A DNA stretch of 35,563 bases from Candidatus Aenigmatarchaeota archaeon (GCA_016180925.1 JACPAH010000013.1:1-35563); one strand, 5' to 3'. Shown: positions 1 through 7,431, numbered from the stretch's first letter. Notes: generated by a model from the sequence alone, not told the origin. Translations and numbers: made by a program.

Positions 1-570
1 GTCGGCGGCCCGGGCATGTGCGACATGATACTCATAAAAGACGGCAAGTACAGGCTGGGCCACATCATAGCCGAGGACAGCATGAGGCGCGAGACCGCAC
101 TGTTCATTTTCCTGGCGAAGTTCGTGTTCAGGCTGTGCGACGTAATAATGATAGACGTTGTCAATACGAAGAGCGGGGAAAAATATCCGCTCAACTTCGG
201 CAAAGTATTCCGCGAAATACTGGACGATTCTGTCCTGAAAAAAAGATGGGACGGCATAGACGACTCATTTGACGCGTTCGCGAGGAGGTACAGGGAAAAG
301 GTGCCGTTCTTCATCATTCAGAAGTGGATGAACGAAGGGAAGGCCGAGGAAGAGGACATATTCAGGAACTTCAGAAACCTCCATCAGATAGTGGAAGAGG
401 AGAGACAGGAGATGCTCAAGATGAAGAAGGAACTGGAGAGCGACGACGCATTCACGTCAATCGGCAAGGGCAAGGATACAGCCACCCTTGAGAAAAAACT
501 CGGCTACATACAGGAAAAGTATAACATGCCTAAATCGGACGCTATTGCCCTGCTGAACCTCTTCCTATGA
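1..570 (+). CDS. Unrecognised protein, 3' part only
   Basis: The frame is open from the first base of the window, so the true start lies upstream; 189 codons are visible before TGA. I do not recognise the family. What can be seen is a hydrophobic stretch (ALFIFLAKFVFRLCDVIMI), then an alpha-helical, strongly charged second half rich in Glu, Lys and Met (around EEERQEMLKMKKELES) that looks coiled-coil-like, and a short hydrophobic C-terminus. The in-frame ATG at 16 could be an internal methionine rather than a start. The stop codon overlaps the end of the convergent alkD-like gene by six bases. Function unknown. Confidence 0.6.
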   Translation, partial: VGGPGMCDMILIKDGKYRLGHIIAEDSMRRETALFIFLAKFVFRLCDVIMIDVVNTKSGEKYPLNFGKVFREILDDSVLKKRWDGIDDSFDAFARRYREKVPFFIIQKWMNEGKAEEEDIFRNFRNLHQIVEEERQEMLKMKKELESDDAFTSIGKGKDTATLEKKLGYIQEKYNMPKSDAIALLNLFL

Positions 571-1260
571 GCGTCTCATGTAGAATTTCCTTTTCCTTTC
601 CGGCAGCCTTTCTACCGCATACCTGAGCATGGTCCGGGGCATCCTCCTGCTGTGCTTCACGAGGAATTTTTCCAGAAGCTCTGTATTGCGCTTCCCGAGC
701 TCGCGGAGCATCCATCCGACGGCCTTGTGTATGAGGTCGTGCTCGTCATCCAGCAGGATTTCGGCTATCCTGAGAGTATCGTCAAAATTGCCGTGTCTGA
801 TAAACTCAAACGTCGATATTATCGAAATTCTTCTGTCCCATAAGTTGTCTGATTTTGCCATCTCGTAGAGAATTGATTTATCCCTGTGCATCAAATGATT
901 TCCAAGAAGCTTGTCTGCGATGCAGTCAATGAGGTCCCAGTTATTGCCTCTGTTCCTGTGCTTCAGATAGAAATCTACTATTTTCTGTTTCCCTTTTTCA
1001 TCGGTTCTTTCATACTTGTAAACCAGTATCAGAAGTCCCGTCAGCCTGTGCTCGTGATACGCGCTGTAAAGCAATTCCCTGACATCACCAAGGCTGATGT
1101 CAAAATATTTTCTTGCCAGCCGCCTCTGCTCGGGCACGGTTATGCCCAGGAACACGTCTCCCTCGCCGTACTCGCCCTTCCCCGTCTTGAAGAACCTCGA
1201 ATACACCTCAGCTTTTTCAGGATTTCCGGCCGCCCGAAGCTCTTTCGTTATTTCTAGCAT
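565..1260 (-). CDS. AlkD-like DNA alkylation repair protein
   Basis: A HEAT-like-repeat DNA glycosylase of the AlkD/COG4912 family, which excises positively charged alkylated bases (3-methyladenine, 7-methylguanine). The 231-residue length fits the family. Diagnostic segments are NNWDLID (residues 106-112), LWDRRISIIS (140-149), HKAVGWMLRELGKR (178-191) and MPRTMLRYAVERLP (207-220); the Trp-Asp and Arg residues in these segments line the substrate cleft in characterised AlkD. The ATG at 1260 is preceded by a GGTG ribosome site and lies nine bases after the stop of the small zinc-ribbon gene, so the two are probably cotranscribed. An Ogg2 glycosylase lies a few genes away, so base-excision repair is represented twice in this part of the window. 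Confidence 0.88.
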   Translation of the reverse strand: MLEITKELRAAGNPEKAEVYSRFFKTGKGEYGEGDVFLGITVPEQRRLARKYFDISLGDVRELLYSAYHEHRLTGLLILVYKYERTDEKGKQKIVDFYLKHRNRGNNWDLIDCIADKLLGNHLMHRDKSILYEMAKSDNLWDRRISIISTFEFIRHGNFDDTLRIAEILLDDEHDLIHKAVGWMLRELGKRNTELLEKFLVKHSRRMPRTMLRYAVERLPERKRKFYMRRS

Positions 1261-1269
1261 GTCACCACG

Positions 1270-1377
1270 TCAGAAAAACATCGACCTTGCGTGGCGCGTG
1301 AAGCAGGAGTCGCAGTACTTGTCGTCCAGTGTGCTGTTCCCCTCCGTCAGTTCCGCGCCGCAGGCCTCGCACTTCAT
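1270..1377 (-). CDS. Very small zinc-ribbon protein (35 aa)
   Basis: A 35-residue reading frame beginning MKCEACGAEL with two CxxC pairs (Cys3/Cys6 and Cys22/Cys25, the latter in YCDSC), the layout of a single treble-clef or rubredoxin-like zinc site. It is in the same frame as the shifted remainder of the aldehyde dehydrogenase upstream, so a plain ORF call hides it inside a longer false product. A TATA-like element sits about 27 bases before the ATG, which supports leaderless expression. It is followed by alkD after nine bases. No enzymatic domain is visible; a structural, chaperone or nucleic-acid-binding role is only a guess. Confidence 0.55.
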   Translation of the reverse strand: MKCEACGAELTEGNSTLDDKYCDSCFTRHARSMFF

Positions 1378-1399
1378 GGGATACGATTGAGTGCAGAAT

Positions 1400-1407
1400 T
1401 TATAAAT
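1400..1407 (-). promoter_or_regulatory. TATA element for the zinc-ribbon/alkD unit
   Basis: Reads ATTTATAA on the minus strand, centred about 26 bases before the ATG at 1377, the spacing for leaderless archaeal transcription. It abuts the stop codon of the aldehyde dehydrogenase frame, so the small gene and alkD can be expressed independently of it. Confidence 0.45.
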
Positions 1408-2844
1408 CAGTCGAACTGCGCTTTCTGGAGCTTCCCTGAATAGTCTACGTAGAGCGTCTTCATTTCCGAGAATTCGTCGATGCCAAGAATGCCGCCCTCG
1501 CGCGTGCCGTTGCCCGTGTCCTTGACCCCGCCGAAGGGCAGATGGACCTCGGAGCCGATGGTGCTCGAGTTCACATAAGTGATGCCGGCCTGGAGGAGCT
1601 CGGCGGCCTTCATGGCGCTTGACACGTCTTTCGTGTATATGGACGAGCTGAGCCCGTAGTCCACGCCGTTCGCCTTCTCTATCGCGTCGTCCATCCATCA
1701 CCGACAGGACGGGGCCGAAAATCTCGTCCTGCGCTATCTTCATCCCGGCCTCGGCCATAAAAATTGTAGGAGAATAGAAGTATCCCTTTCCCTGCATGGG
1801 GCGGCCGCCGCACAGGAGGCTGGCGCCCTCCTTCTTCCCTACGTCGACGTATTTCTGGACCTTCTCGATGGCCTGCCTGTTGATGAGGGGCCCCATGTCG
1901 GTCTTCGGGTCTAGGCCGCTCCCCGTCCTGAGCTTCTTCGCCCCCGCGACAACGGCGGCGACCAGCTTCCTCCTGAGCTTCCTGTGGACTATAACCCTGG
2001 ACGCCGCGGTGCAGCGCTGTCCAGTCGTGCCGAAGGCGCCCCATATAATGCCGTCCACTGCAAGCTTCAGGTCGGCATCGTCCATGACTATAATGACATT
2101 CTTCCCGCCGAGCTCCAGCCCGACGCGCTTTATCCCGGCGTTCTGGAGTATCCAGGAACCCGTATCCCTTGAGCCTGTGAAGGACACGCAACCCACGCCC
2201 CTGTTCGCCACGAGCTCCTTTCCCAGGGCGCCGCCCGAGCCCGTGACCATGTTCACGACCCCCTTCGGGATTCCGGCGTCGTTCAGTATCTCCACAAGCC
2301 GGACGCCGCAGAGCGGCGTATCGCTGCTCGGCTTGAAGACGATAGTGTTGCCGCACACCAGCGCCGCGGACATCTTCCACGCCGGTATGGCTATAGGGAA
2401 ATTCCACGGCGTTATGACGGAGACGACGCCTATGGGCCTCCTCAGCGTCATGCAGAGCTTGTCCTTCAGCTCGGAGGGGGTGGTGTGGCCGAACAGCCTC
2501 CTTCCCTCGCCTGCCATGTACTCGAAGACGTCTATGGCCTCCTGAACGTCGGCGCGGGCCTCCGGGAGGATTTTCCCCATCTCCATCGTCTCAAGGCGCG
2601 CAAGCTCCTCCTTGCGCTCCCTCAGGATGCCGGCAACCCTTAGAAGGAGCGAGCCGCGCTTCGGGGCCGGGGTGCCGCTCCACTTGCCGAAAGCGGACGA
2701 GGCGGCTTCTATCGCCGCCTTCGCGTGCTTCCCGCTTCCCAGCTGGAACTCGCCGACGGGCTCCTCCGTGGCCGGATTCATGCTCATGAATGTTTTGTCA
2801 GAATGAGTCCACTTTCCGCCTATGAACATCCCGAACTTCTTCAT
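1407..2844 (-). pseudogene. NAD(P)-dependent aldehyde dehydrogenase, frameshifted
   Basis: Aldehyde dehydrogenase superfamily, oxidising an aldehyde to an acid with NAD(P); the substrate is not predictable. From ATG 2844, visible motifs are TPWNFP (about residue 146), FTGSRDTGS, the general base Glu in LELGGKN (about 244) and the nucleophile Cys in GQRCTAA (about 278). The frame breaks after GPVLSVM: the conserved C-terminus ([21 protein letters not shown]) continues in another frame from about 1694 to 1407. Relative to the family about four residues are also missing at the junction, where the DNA reads GATGGATGG, so a deletion of roughly 11-14 bases is likely. ATG 2844 was chosen because it overlaps the upstream stop as ATGA and has AAGGTG before it; 2853 is a GTG lying in that ribosome site. 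It is either a real pseudogene or an assembly error. Confidence 0.85.
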
Positions 2845-3857
2845 ACCAAACACACCTTGGGCGGCTTCCTGAGGAGGGCCGACAGCAGCTTTATGGCGTT
2901 TCTAACGTCCTTCGTGCTCGCGGCGCCAACGGTACTGTGGAGGTTCTTCACCGGGACGCCTACGACTGTCGCCGGCACGCCGCCCCTTGACAACGATATC
3001 GTCATGGCGTCCGATGTGCCCAGGTCGGAAACATCAAGCTGTATAGGTATCCTGTTCTTCTTCGCTATCCCCCTGAGGGTGTCGTCGAGGCACTTGTTGG
3101 CTATCATCGCCGCATCCTTGACCAGTATCGTGGGCCCCTTCCCCAGGAGCCTCATGTCCTTCGATTCGTACGTATTGGAAACGTCGACAGCTATGGCCCA
3201 GTCGGGGTTCACCTCGTAGGTTGATGTCTTGGCGCCGTACATCCCCATCTCCTCCTGGACCGTGAAAACGAAATTTATCTCGTGGGGTATGCGGCGCACC
3301 GTCTTTGCAAGCTGCATATTTATGTAACAGCCTATCCTGTCGTCGAGGGCCTTCCCGTAGAAAATGTCGTCATTAAGCATCCCCATGTCCTGCTTCAGCT
3401 CTATGACGGTGCCGATTTCGGCCCCCTTTGATGCAAGCTGCTTCCTGTCGAGTCCCGTGTCAACGAACATGTCCTCCAGCTTCGGCAGGGTCTCGATATA
3501 ATTCCCGTCAAGCATTTCGGCCGTGGTCACTATGCCGTTGAGCGGCTTTTTTGCAAGAATCGAAACGCGCTGCCCTATCAAAGTGAGGGGCTCTATGCCG
3601 CCTATGGTCGTGAACTTTATCCTGCCGTCGGACGATATGCTCTTCGCTATAAGCCCGATTTCGTCCATATGGGCGGCCAGCATGATGCGCCCGGCCCCCT
3701 TCCTGGTGCCTTTCTTCACGGCAACGAGATTTCCCATCTTGTCCATGAAAGTCCTGTCTACATGCTTAGAAATCTCTTTCTGGATAAGCGCCCTGACCCG
3801 CTGCTCGTAGCCGCTTATCCCGTCTGTCTCTATGAGCTTCCTGAGAAGGCTGTCCAT
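2841..3857 (-). CDS. M42 family metallo-aminopeptidase
   Basis: A cytosolic zinc or cobalt aminopeptidase of the M42 family (TET-type glutamyl aminopeptidase, FrvX or deblocking peptidase), which trims short peptides after proteasomal cleavage. All expected metal ligands and catalytic acids are present in 338 residues: His63 and Asp65 (AAHMDEIG), bridging Asp172 (ALDDRIG), catalytic Glu202 and ligand Glu203 (QEEMG), Asp225 (AVDVS) and His307 (NLHSTVG). The apical PDZ-like insert lies between the first His and the bridging Asp. A TATA element about 28 bases before the ATG suggests leaderless transcription. The stop overlaps the aldehyde dehydrogenase ATG as ATGA, which implies translational coupling. 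Confidence 0.93.
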   Translation of the reverse strand: MDSLLRKLIETDGISGYEQRVRALIQKEISKHVDRTFMDKMGNLVAVKKGTRKGAGRIMLAAHMDEIGLIAKSISSDGRIKFTTIGGIEPLTLIGQRVSILAKKPLNGIVTTAEMLDGNYIETLPKLEDMFVDTGLDRKQLASKGAEIGTVIELKQDMGMLNDDIFYGKALDDRIGCYINMQLAKTVRRIPHEINFVFTVQEEMGMYGAKTSTYEVNPDWAIAVDVSNTYESKDMRLLGKGPTILVKDAAMIANKCLDDTLRGIAKKNRIPIQLDVSDLGTSDAMTISLSRGGVPATVVGVPVKNLHSTVGAASTKDVRNAIKLLSALLRKPPKVCLV

Positions 3858-3878
3858 GATAATAGATTGCCGGAGCGC

Positions 3879-3891
3879 TATAAATATATTT
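3879..3891 (-). promoter_or_regulatory. TATA element of the M42 peptidase operon
   Basis: An A/T-only run reading TAAATATATTTAT on the minus strand, centred about 28 bases before ATG 3857. No ribosome site precedes that ATG, so a leaderless transcript is likely. Confidence 0.5.
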
Positions 3892-3924
3892 AAAAGACCT
3901 TCAGCGATATATTAAGGTCTTTTA
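3891..3924. repeat. 11-bp inverted repeat in a divergent intergenic region
   Basis: TAAAAGACCTT (3891-3901) and AAGGTCTTTTA (3914-3924) are perfect complements separated by 12 bases. It lies between the divergent M42 and BshA-like genes, just upstream of the M42 TATA element and immediately before a second palindrome. It could be an operator or a hairpin of the leader class seen elsewhere in the window. Confidence 0.6.
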
Positions 3925-3930
3925 GATATG

Positions 3931-3956
3931 TTAAACAATCTGAGATTGTTTAAATA
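3931..3956 (+). promoter_or_regulatory. Palindromic operator overlapping the TATA box of the BshA-like gene
   Basis: Arms TTAAACAATCT (3931-3941) and AGATTGTTTAA (3943-3953) are perfect complements around a single G at 3942. The right arm runs into TTTAAATA (3949-3956), a TATA element 26 bases before ATG 3979. A palindrome covering the BRE/TATA region is the classic place for an archaeal repressor. The palindrome also lies inside the longer frame that starts at ATG 3928. Confidence 0.5.
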
Positions 3957-3978
3957 TTTTCGTCTGCTTCTTATCTTC

Positions 3979-5172
3979 ATGGAAGAAATGAGGAAACTCG
4001 GCGAAGGGCTGGGGACGCTCATACACGAGCTTTCCCACAAGCCGATAAAGGCCGGCATAGTGTGCGAGATGGGCGTCGGAGGCTCGAGCATCGTGGGCTC
4101 CTCGCTTGCAGAAGGCCTCCGCAGAAACGGCAACGATGTCCATATAATCTCCTATTCCAGGTCGTTCAGGCGCCTCCCGAAGGAAATAAAATTTCACCAC
4201 ATACCGAGCAAGGATTTCAACGTGTTCCATCACCTGCCACTGACGCTTGTGACCGCCGGCAAGATAGAAGACGTCATAAGGAAAGAAAATCTGGATGTCA
4301 TAAACGTCCATTATGCGCTTCCTTACGCGGCTTCGGCATACCTCGCGAAGCAGATGGTGGCATCGCACGGGATAAAAATACCCGTGGTTACGACACTCCA
4401 CGGGACCGACGTACATACGGTAGGTGTCCACGACCAGTTCAGAAGCGTCACGAAATTCGTGCTTGAAAGCAGCGACGGGATTACAACGATATGCAAGTTT
4501 CTGGCCGACAAGGCAAAGGAGAATTTCGACATAGATTCCGAGATAAAGGTTATACACAACTTCGTCGACACGCAAAAGTTCAGGAGGAGGGAAAATCCCG
4601 GCTTCAGGAAATCAATCGCGGAAGAGAGCGAGAAGATAATGGTTCACGCGTCGAACTTCAGGCCGATAAAGAGGATAGACCATATAATAAGGGCGTTCAA
4701 AACGGCTTCAAAATCCATCCCCTCGAAGCTCATCCTTCTAGGCGACGGCCCTGAAATGCCGAAAATGAAGAGGCTTGCGTCGAAACTGAATATCGGGGAC
4801 AAGATAACATTCACCGGCGCCGTGAAGGACGTCCAGAAATATTTCTCGGTGTCGGATTTGTTCGTCATGGCTTCTGAAAACGAGGGCATGCCGCTTTCCA
4901 TAATGGAGGCCATGTCATGCAGAGTGCCTGCCGTGGCTGTGAACAGGGGAGGCATGCCTGAAATAGTCGAGGACGGGAAGACCGGATATGTGGCTGAATA
5001 CGGGGATACAAGGGATATAGCGGAGAAGTGCATGAAAATCCTTTCCGACGGAAGCCTTTGCGAAAAGATGGCGCGCAATTCAAGGGAGCGCATCGAGAAG
5101 GATTTTAACATGCGAAAGAACGTCGCCGAATACGAGAGGTACTACAGAAGGCTGATGCTGACGAGTATTTAA
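3979..5172 (+). CDS. GT4 glycosyltransferase, BshA-like
   Basis: A retaining GT-B glycosyltransferase. It closely resembles BshA, which joins GlcNAc from UDP-GlcNAc to L-malate in bacillithiol synthesis. BshA-like segments are the Gly-rich loop GVGGSS (about residues 32-37), VHYALPYAASAYLAKQM, TTLHGTDV (about 138-145), the ASNFRPIKRI block and the E-x7-E donor motif in ENEGMPLSIMEAM. Bacillithiol is mainly known from Firmicutes and no BshB or BshC is in the window, so the acceptor could be something else, such as another hydroxyacid or a lipid. ATG 3979 is preferred because TTTAAATA lies 26 bases upstream; ATG 3928 would add 17 residues and would sit inside the palindrome. The 397-residue length fits family GT4. 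Confidence 0.8.
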   Translation: MEEMRKLGEGLGTLIHELSHKPIKAGIVCEMGVGGSSIVGSSLAEGLRRNGNDVHIISYSRSFRRLPKEIKFHHIPSKDFNVFHHLPLTLVTAGKIEDVIRKENLDVINVHYALPYAASAYLAKQMVASHGIKIPVVTTLHGTDVHTVGVHDQFRSVTKFVLESSDGITTICKFLADKAKENFDIDSEIKVIHNFVDTQKFRRRENPGFRKSIAEESEKIMVHASNFRPIKRIDHIIRAFKTASKSIPSKLILLGDGPEMPKMKRLASKLNIGDKITFTGAVKDVQKYFSVSDLFVMASENEGMPLSIMEAMSCRVPAVAVNRGGMPEIVEDGKTGYVAEYGDTRDIAEKCMKILSDGSLCEKMARNSRERIEKDFNMRKNVAEYERYYRRLMLTSI

Positions 5173-5195
5173 TTTTCCAGAACATTTCTATACGC

Positions 5196-5825
5196 ATGGA
5201 CGATGAATTGTCCGGCAAATACATGCAGAAAAAAGACGCTATAGAGAAGCGCCTTCTGGACTTCAAGAACGTTTTCCGGAATTGCAGCGAAAAAGAGCTG
5301 TTCGCGGAGCTCTGCTTCTGCCTCCTGACCCCGCAGAGCAAGGCCAGGATATGCTGGCGCGCCATAGAGAAGCTGAAGGAAAACGGCAAGCTATACGACG
5401 GCAACGAAAAGGAGATACTTGCATGGCTCGCAGGGGTTCGGTTCAACATAGGAAAGTCCTCATACATAATCGAGGCCAGGAACATGTTCCACGACGGCAC
5501 GGACTTCGCAGTCAGGGAAAAGCTGCCCCCGGACGGGAAGGAGGCAAGGGAATGGCTTGCCGACAACGTGAAGGGGATGGGCATGAAGGAGGCCTCGCAT
5601 TTCCTGCGGAACATAGGATTCGAGGGGCTTGCAATACTCGACAGGCACATCCTGAAGCACCTTCACGAGAACGGGGTCATAGACGAGGCGAAGCCCCCTG
5701 GGACGCGCAAGAAATACTTGGAGATAGAGGGCAAGTTCAGGGCGTTCTCGGAGAGCGTAGGCATCCCCATGGACCACCTGGACCTGCTTTGGTGGAGCCA
5801 GGAGGCCGGGGAGATATTCAAGTAG
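5196..5825 (+). CDS. ogg: 8-oxoguanine DNA glycosylase/AP lyase, Ogg2 type
   Basis: A bifunctional HhH-GPD repair enzyme of the archaeal Ogg2 family (COG1059; Methanocaldococcus Ogg is the reference). It removes 8-oxoguanine and nicks the abasic site by beta-elimination. Visible are LLTPQSKA (44-51), the helix-hairpin-helix VKGMGMKEASHFLRNIG with catalytic Lys131, and Asp149 in LAILDRHIL. The protein ends EIFK; a C-terminal lysine is characteristic of this family, where the chain end contributes to 8-oxoguanine recognition. The 209-residue length is normal. A TATA-like TATTTAAT about 28 bases before ATG 5196 suggests leaderless transcription separate from the upstream glycosyltransferase, whose stop is only 23 bases away. 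Confidence 0.9.
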   Translation: MDDELSGKYMQKKDAIEKRLLDFKNVFRNCSEKELFAELCFCLLTPQSKARICWRAIEKLKENGKLYDGNEKEILAWLAGVRFNIGKSSYIIEARNMFHDGTDFAVREKLPPDGKEAREWLADNVKGMGMKEASHFLRNIGFEGLAILDRHILKHLHENGVIDEAKPPGTRKKYLEIEGKFRAFSESVGIPMDHLDLLWWSQEAGEIFK

Positions 5826-6089
5826 GGATTTAAATACTTTCCACTCGTCATATTTTCAGTGGTTAAATCTGATGGAAGGAAGGGTTAATTCTGAGGGTTT
5901 CGAGGCTTTATCAGAAGGGTTAATTCTGAACCATCCCTGCAAAGGAGCTTGCTCCTTTGAGGCCACGGAGAACAACGTTCTCCAGTGGTTTTGACCATAA
6001 TAAATCCTCAAAGAACGCATGTTCTTTGGGATGTCAAAGAGCAAAGCTCTTTGAACATTGCGGCAACGCATGAATGGAGGAATAGAAAA
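5826..6089 (+). promoter_or_regulatory. Promoter and multi-hairpin leader of the TRAM gene
   Basis: ATTTAAATA at 5828-5836 predicts transcription from about 5860, leaving a leader of roughly 230 bases. A 16-base direct repeat, GAAGGGTTAATTCTGA, occurs at 5879-5894 and 5914-5929; its TTCTGA/TCAGAA parts allow two exclusive pairings. Consecutive hairpins follow: CAAAGGAGC/GCTCCTTTG (5940-5959, loop TT), CCAC-GGAGAAC/GTTCTCC-GTGG (5963-5988), ATCC-CAAAGAAC/GTTCTTTG-GGAT (6004-6032), ATGT-CAAAGAGC/GCTCTTTG-ACAT (6031-6058) and TGCG-GCAA-CGCA (6059-6070, a GNRA-type loop). GGAGG at 6076-6080 then serves ATG 6090. A 40-codon frame (5872-5994) also crosses the first hairpins. No obvious protein gene is in this stretch. 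Confidence 0.7.
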
Positions 6090-6467
6090 ATGTACGGAGA
6101 CAGAAGAGGCGGAGGAGGCCACGGATTTGGTGGCGGAAGAGGATTCGGCGGAGGCGGCCGAGGTTTCGGTGGCGGAGGCGGAGGCGGATTCCAGCAGAGG
6201 GAAAAGCCTGTAAAGATCGGCGAGGAATACGACGTCAAGATAACTGACGTTGGCGCCAAGGGCGACGGTATAACGAAGGTAAACAACTTCATAATATTCG
6301 TCCCCAACACGCAGAAGAACGAGGAATGCAAAATCCGGATAAAGGAAGTTGCAAACAAGTTCGCAATAGCCGAGAAAGTCGGTGCCGGGGAAGAGGGCGG
6401 CTCGCAGGAAGCTGGAGGAGACGATGCCCAGGAATACGGCGCTGACGAAGACAAGCAGGAAGAGTAA
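6090..6467 (+). CDS. TRAM-domain protein with Gly/Arg-rich N-terminus
   Basis: A small RNA-binding protein. Residues 1-34 are an RGG/FGGG-type low-complexity segment, residues 40-98 form a TRAM domain (KIGEEYDVKITDVGAKGDGI ... VPNTQKNEECKIRI) and residues 99-125 are an acidic tail. Single-TRAM proteins are common in archaea and act as cold-shock-like RNA chaperones in methanogens. The Gly-rich arm resembles those of bacterial and plant cold-shock RNA-binding proteins and may promote RNA annealing or condensation. ATG 6090 was chosen for its GGAGG nine bases upstream and because upstream in-frame codons fall inside the hairpin leader. The long structured leader suggests control at the RNA level, possibly by the protein itself or by temperature; that is inference. 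Confidence 0.87.
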   Translation: MYGDRRGGGGHGFGGGRGFGGGGRGFGGGGGGGFQQREKPVKIGEEYDVKITDVGAKGDGITKVNNFIIFVPNTQKNEECKIRIKEVANKFAIAEKVGAGEEGGSQEAGGDDAQEYGADEDKQEE

Positions 6468-6471
6468 ATCC

Positions 6472-6492
6472 TCTTATTTTTTATTTTATTTC
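6472..6492 (+). terminator. T-rich terminator after the TRAM gene
   Basis: A run of T with isolated A residues (TTATTTTTTATTTTATTTC) directly follows the TRAM stop codon. Oligo-T tracts on the coding strand terminate archaeal RNA polymerase without a hairpin. The next gene begins 46 bases on with its own AT-rich promoter region. Confidence 0.45.
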
Positions 6493-6537
6493 ATTCTCAT
6501 TATTTCACCTTTTATCCGCATCTTTCAATTATTCACA

Positions 6538-6891
6538 ATGAGAAAGATAATACTGGACACCAACTTCCTGCTGGCGCCTGTCCAGTTCAAGGCGGACGTA
6601 TACTTGCTGGAAGGCGAGCTATTCACGCTCGAATCCTGCATCGGCGAGCTGGAGAAGATGTCGAAGGAGAGGACAAAGCGCGGAAGCCAGGCAAGGGTGG
6701 CGCTTGACATGGCCGAAAGAAACGGCGTGGCTGTGATAGAGGCCAGGACCAACGCCGACAAAACCCTCATAGAATACGCCAATAAGGGTTATATTATAGC
6801 GACGAACGACAAAAACCTCATAGAACGATTAAAAAATTTAGGGCACAATGTAATTAGGCTGAAACAGAAGAAGATTTTGGCTGAAGAATGA
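6538..6891 (+). CDS. PIN-domain ribonuclease-like protein (Fcf1/UPF0129 type)
   Basis: A 117-residue PIN domain with the acidic metal-binding set in place: Asp7 (LDTNFLL), Glu37 (IGELEK), Asp74 (TNADKTL) and Asp91 (ATNDKNL). The compact single-domain form and the position just before the pyrophosphatase and rpo7 match the archaeal Fcf1-like COG1412 proteins that cluster with transcription and translation genes. These are presumed rRNA-processing or RNA-decay nucleases. No antitoxin partner is adjacent, which argues against a VapC toxin. ATG 6538 is preferred over upstream codons because the preceding 60 bases are a T-rich spacer; a TTTTAT element about 25 bases upstream fits leaderless initiation. 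Confidence 0.82.
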   Translation: MRKIILDTNFLLAPVQFKADVYLLEGELFTLESCIGELEKMSKERTKRGSQARVALDMAERNGVAVIEARTNADKTLIEYANKGYIIATNDKNLIERLKNLGHNVIRLKQKKILAEE

Positions 6892-6903
6892 GAGGTGTTA
6901 ACA

Positions 6904-7431
6904 ATGAGCATGCTTGATAAAATACCGGTGGGAAAGAAGGCTCCGGACGAGGTAAACGTCATAATAGAGGTGCCTCTGGGCTCCCCGGACAAGATAGAAT
7001 ACGATGAGGGAATGGAGGCTTTCGTCCTCGACAGAGTCCTGTATACAAGGATGACATATCCCGGAAACTACGGCATGGTTCCCCAGACTGAGAGCGGCGA
7101 CGGCGACCCTGTGGACTGCCTCGTCCTGGGCGACCACCCGATAAGCACCGGACTAATAGTCGCAGTCCGCCCTGTGGGCGTGCTGGTGACGGAAGACGAG
7201 GACGGCGAGGACTCCAAGGTACTGGCCGTCGTGAAGAAGGACCCCAGATACGACTCAGTGAAGGACATAAAGGACGTCAACGACCACACCAAGAAGGAGA
7301 TAGCGCACTTCTTCGAGCAGTACAAGGCGCTGGAGCCGGGCAAATGGGTCAAAGTGAAGGGATGGGAAGACGCCTCCAGGGCAAGACACATCCTGAGGGA
7401 CGGCATCGAGCGCTTCAAGCAGGAAAAGTAA
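6904..7431 (+). CDS. ppa: Family I inorganic pyrophosphatase
   Basis: A soluble Mg-dependent pyrophosphatase that hydrolyses PPi to two phosphates and so drives nucleic acid and aminoacyl-tRNA synthesis. The 175 residues fit the archaeal/bacterial family I hexameric type. Active-site elements are Glu22 (IIEVPLGS), YPGNYGMVP (52-60), the GDGDPVD signature with Asp66, Asp68 and Asp71, and the KDPRYDSVKDIKD segment. ATG 6904 is chosen over GTG 6895 because that GTG is part of the GAGGTG ribosome site (6892-6897). It follows the PIN gene after 12 bases and is probably cotranscribed with it. Confidence 0.95.
   Translation: MSMLDKIPVGKKAPDEVNVIIEVPLGSPDKIEYDEGMEAFVLDRVLYTRMTYPGNYGMVPQTESGDGDPVDCLVLGDHPISTGLIVAVRPVGVLVTEDEDGEDSKVLAVVKKDPRYDSVKDIKDVNDHTKKEIAHFFEQYKALEPGKWVKVKGWEDASRARHILRDGIERFKQEK

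Noticed and set aside
1270-1694. The long minus-strand frame through 1270-2853 as one 527-residue protein
   Set aside because: After about 1700 the translation is no longer dehydrogenase-like, while another frame (1407-1694) carries the conserved C-terminus. The long product is a frameshift artefact that happens to read into the 35-residue zinc-ribbon gene.
5940-6070. A CRISPR array
   Set aside because: The repeated units are hairpins with different sequences and no constant repeat with unique spacers; no cas gene is in the window.
5985-6089. A longer N-terminus for the TRAM protein starting at 5985
   Set aside because: The extra codons lie inside the hairpin leader, and a GGAGG ribosome site stands nine bases before ATG 6090.
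6382-6537. A 5' extension of the PIN gene from 6382
   Set aside because: It would overlap the end of the TRAM gene and translate the T-rich terminator into a non-conserved hydrophobic segment; ATG 6538 gives a complete PIN domain.
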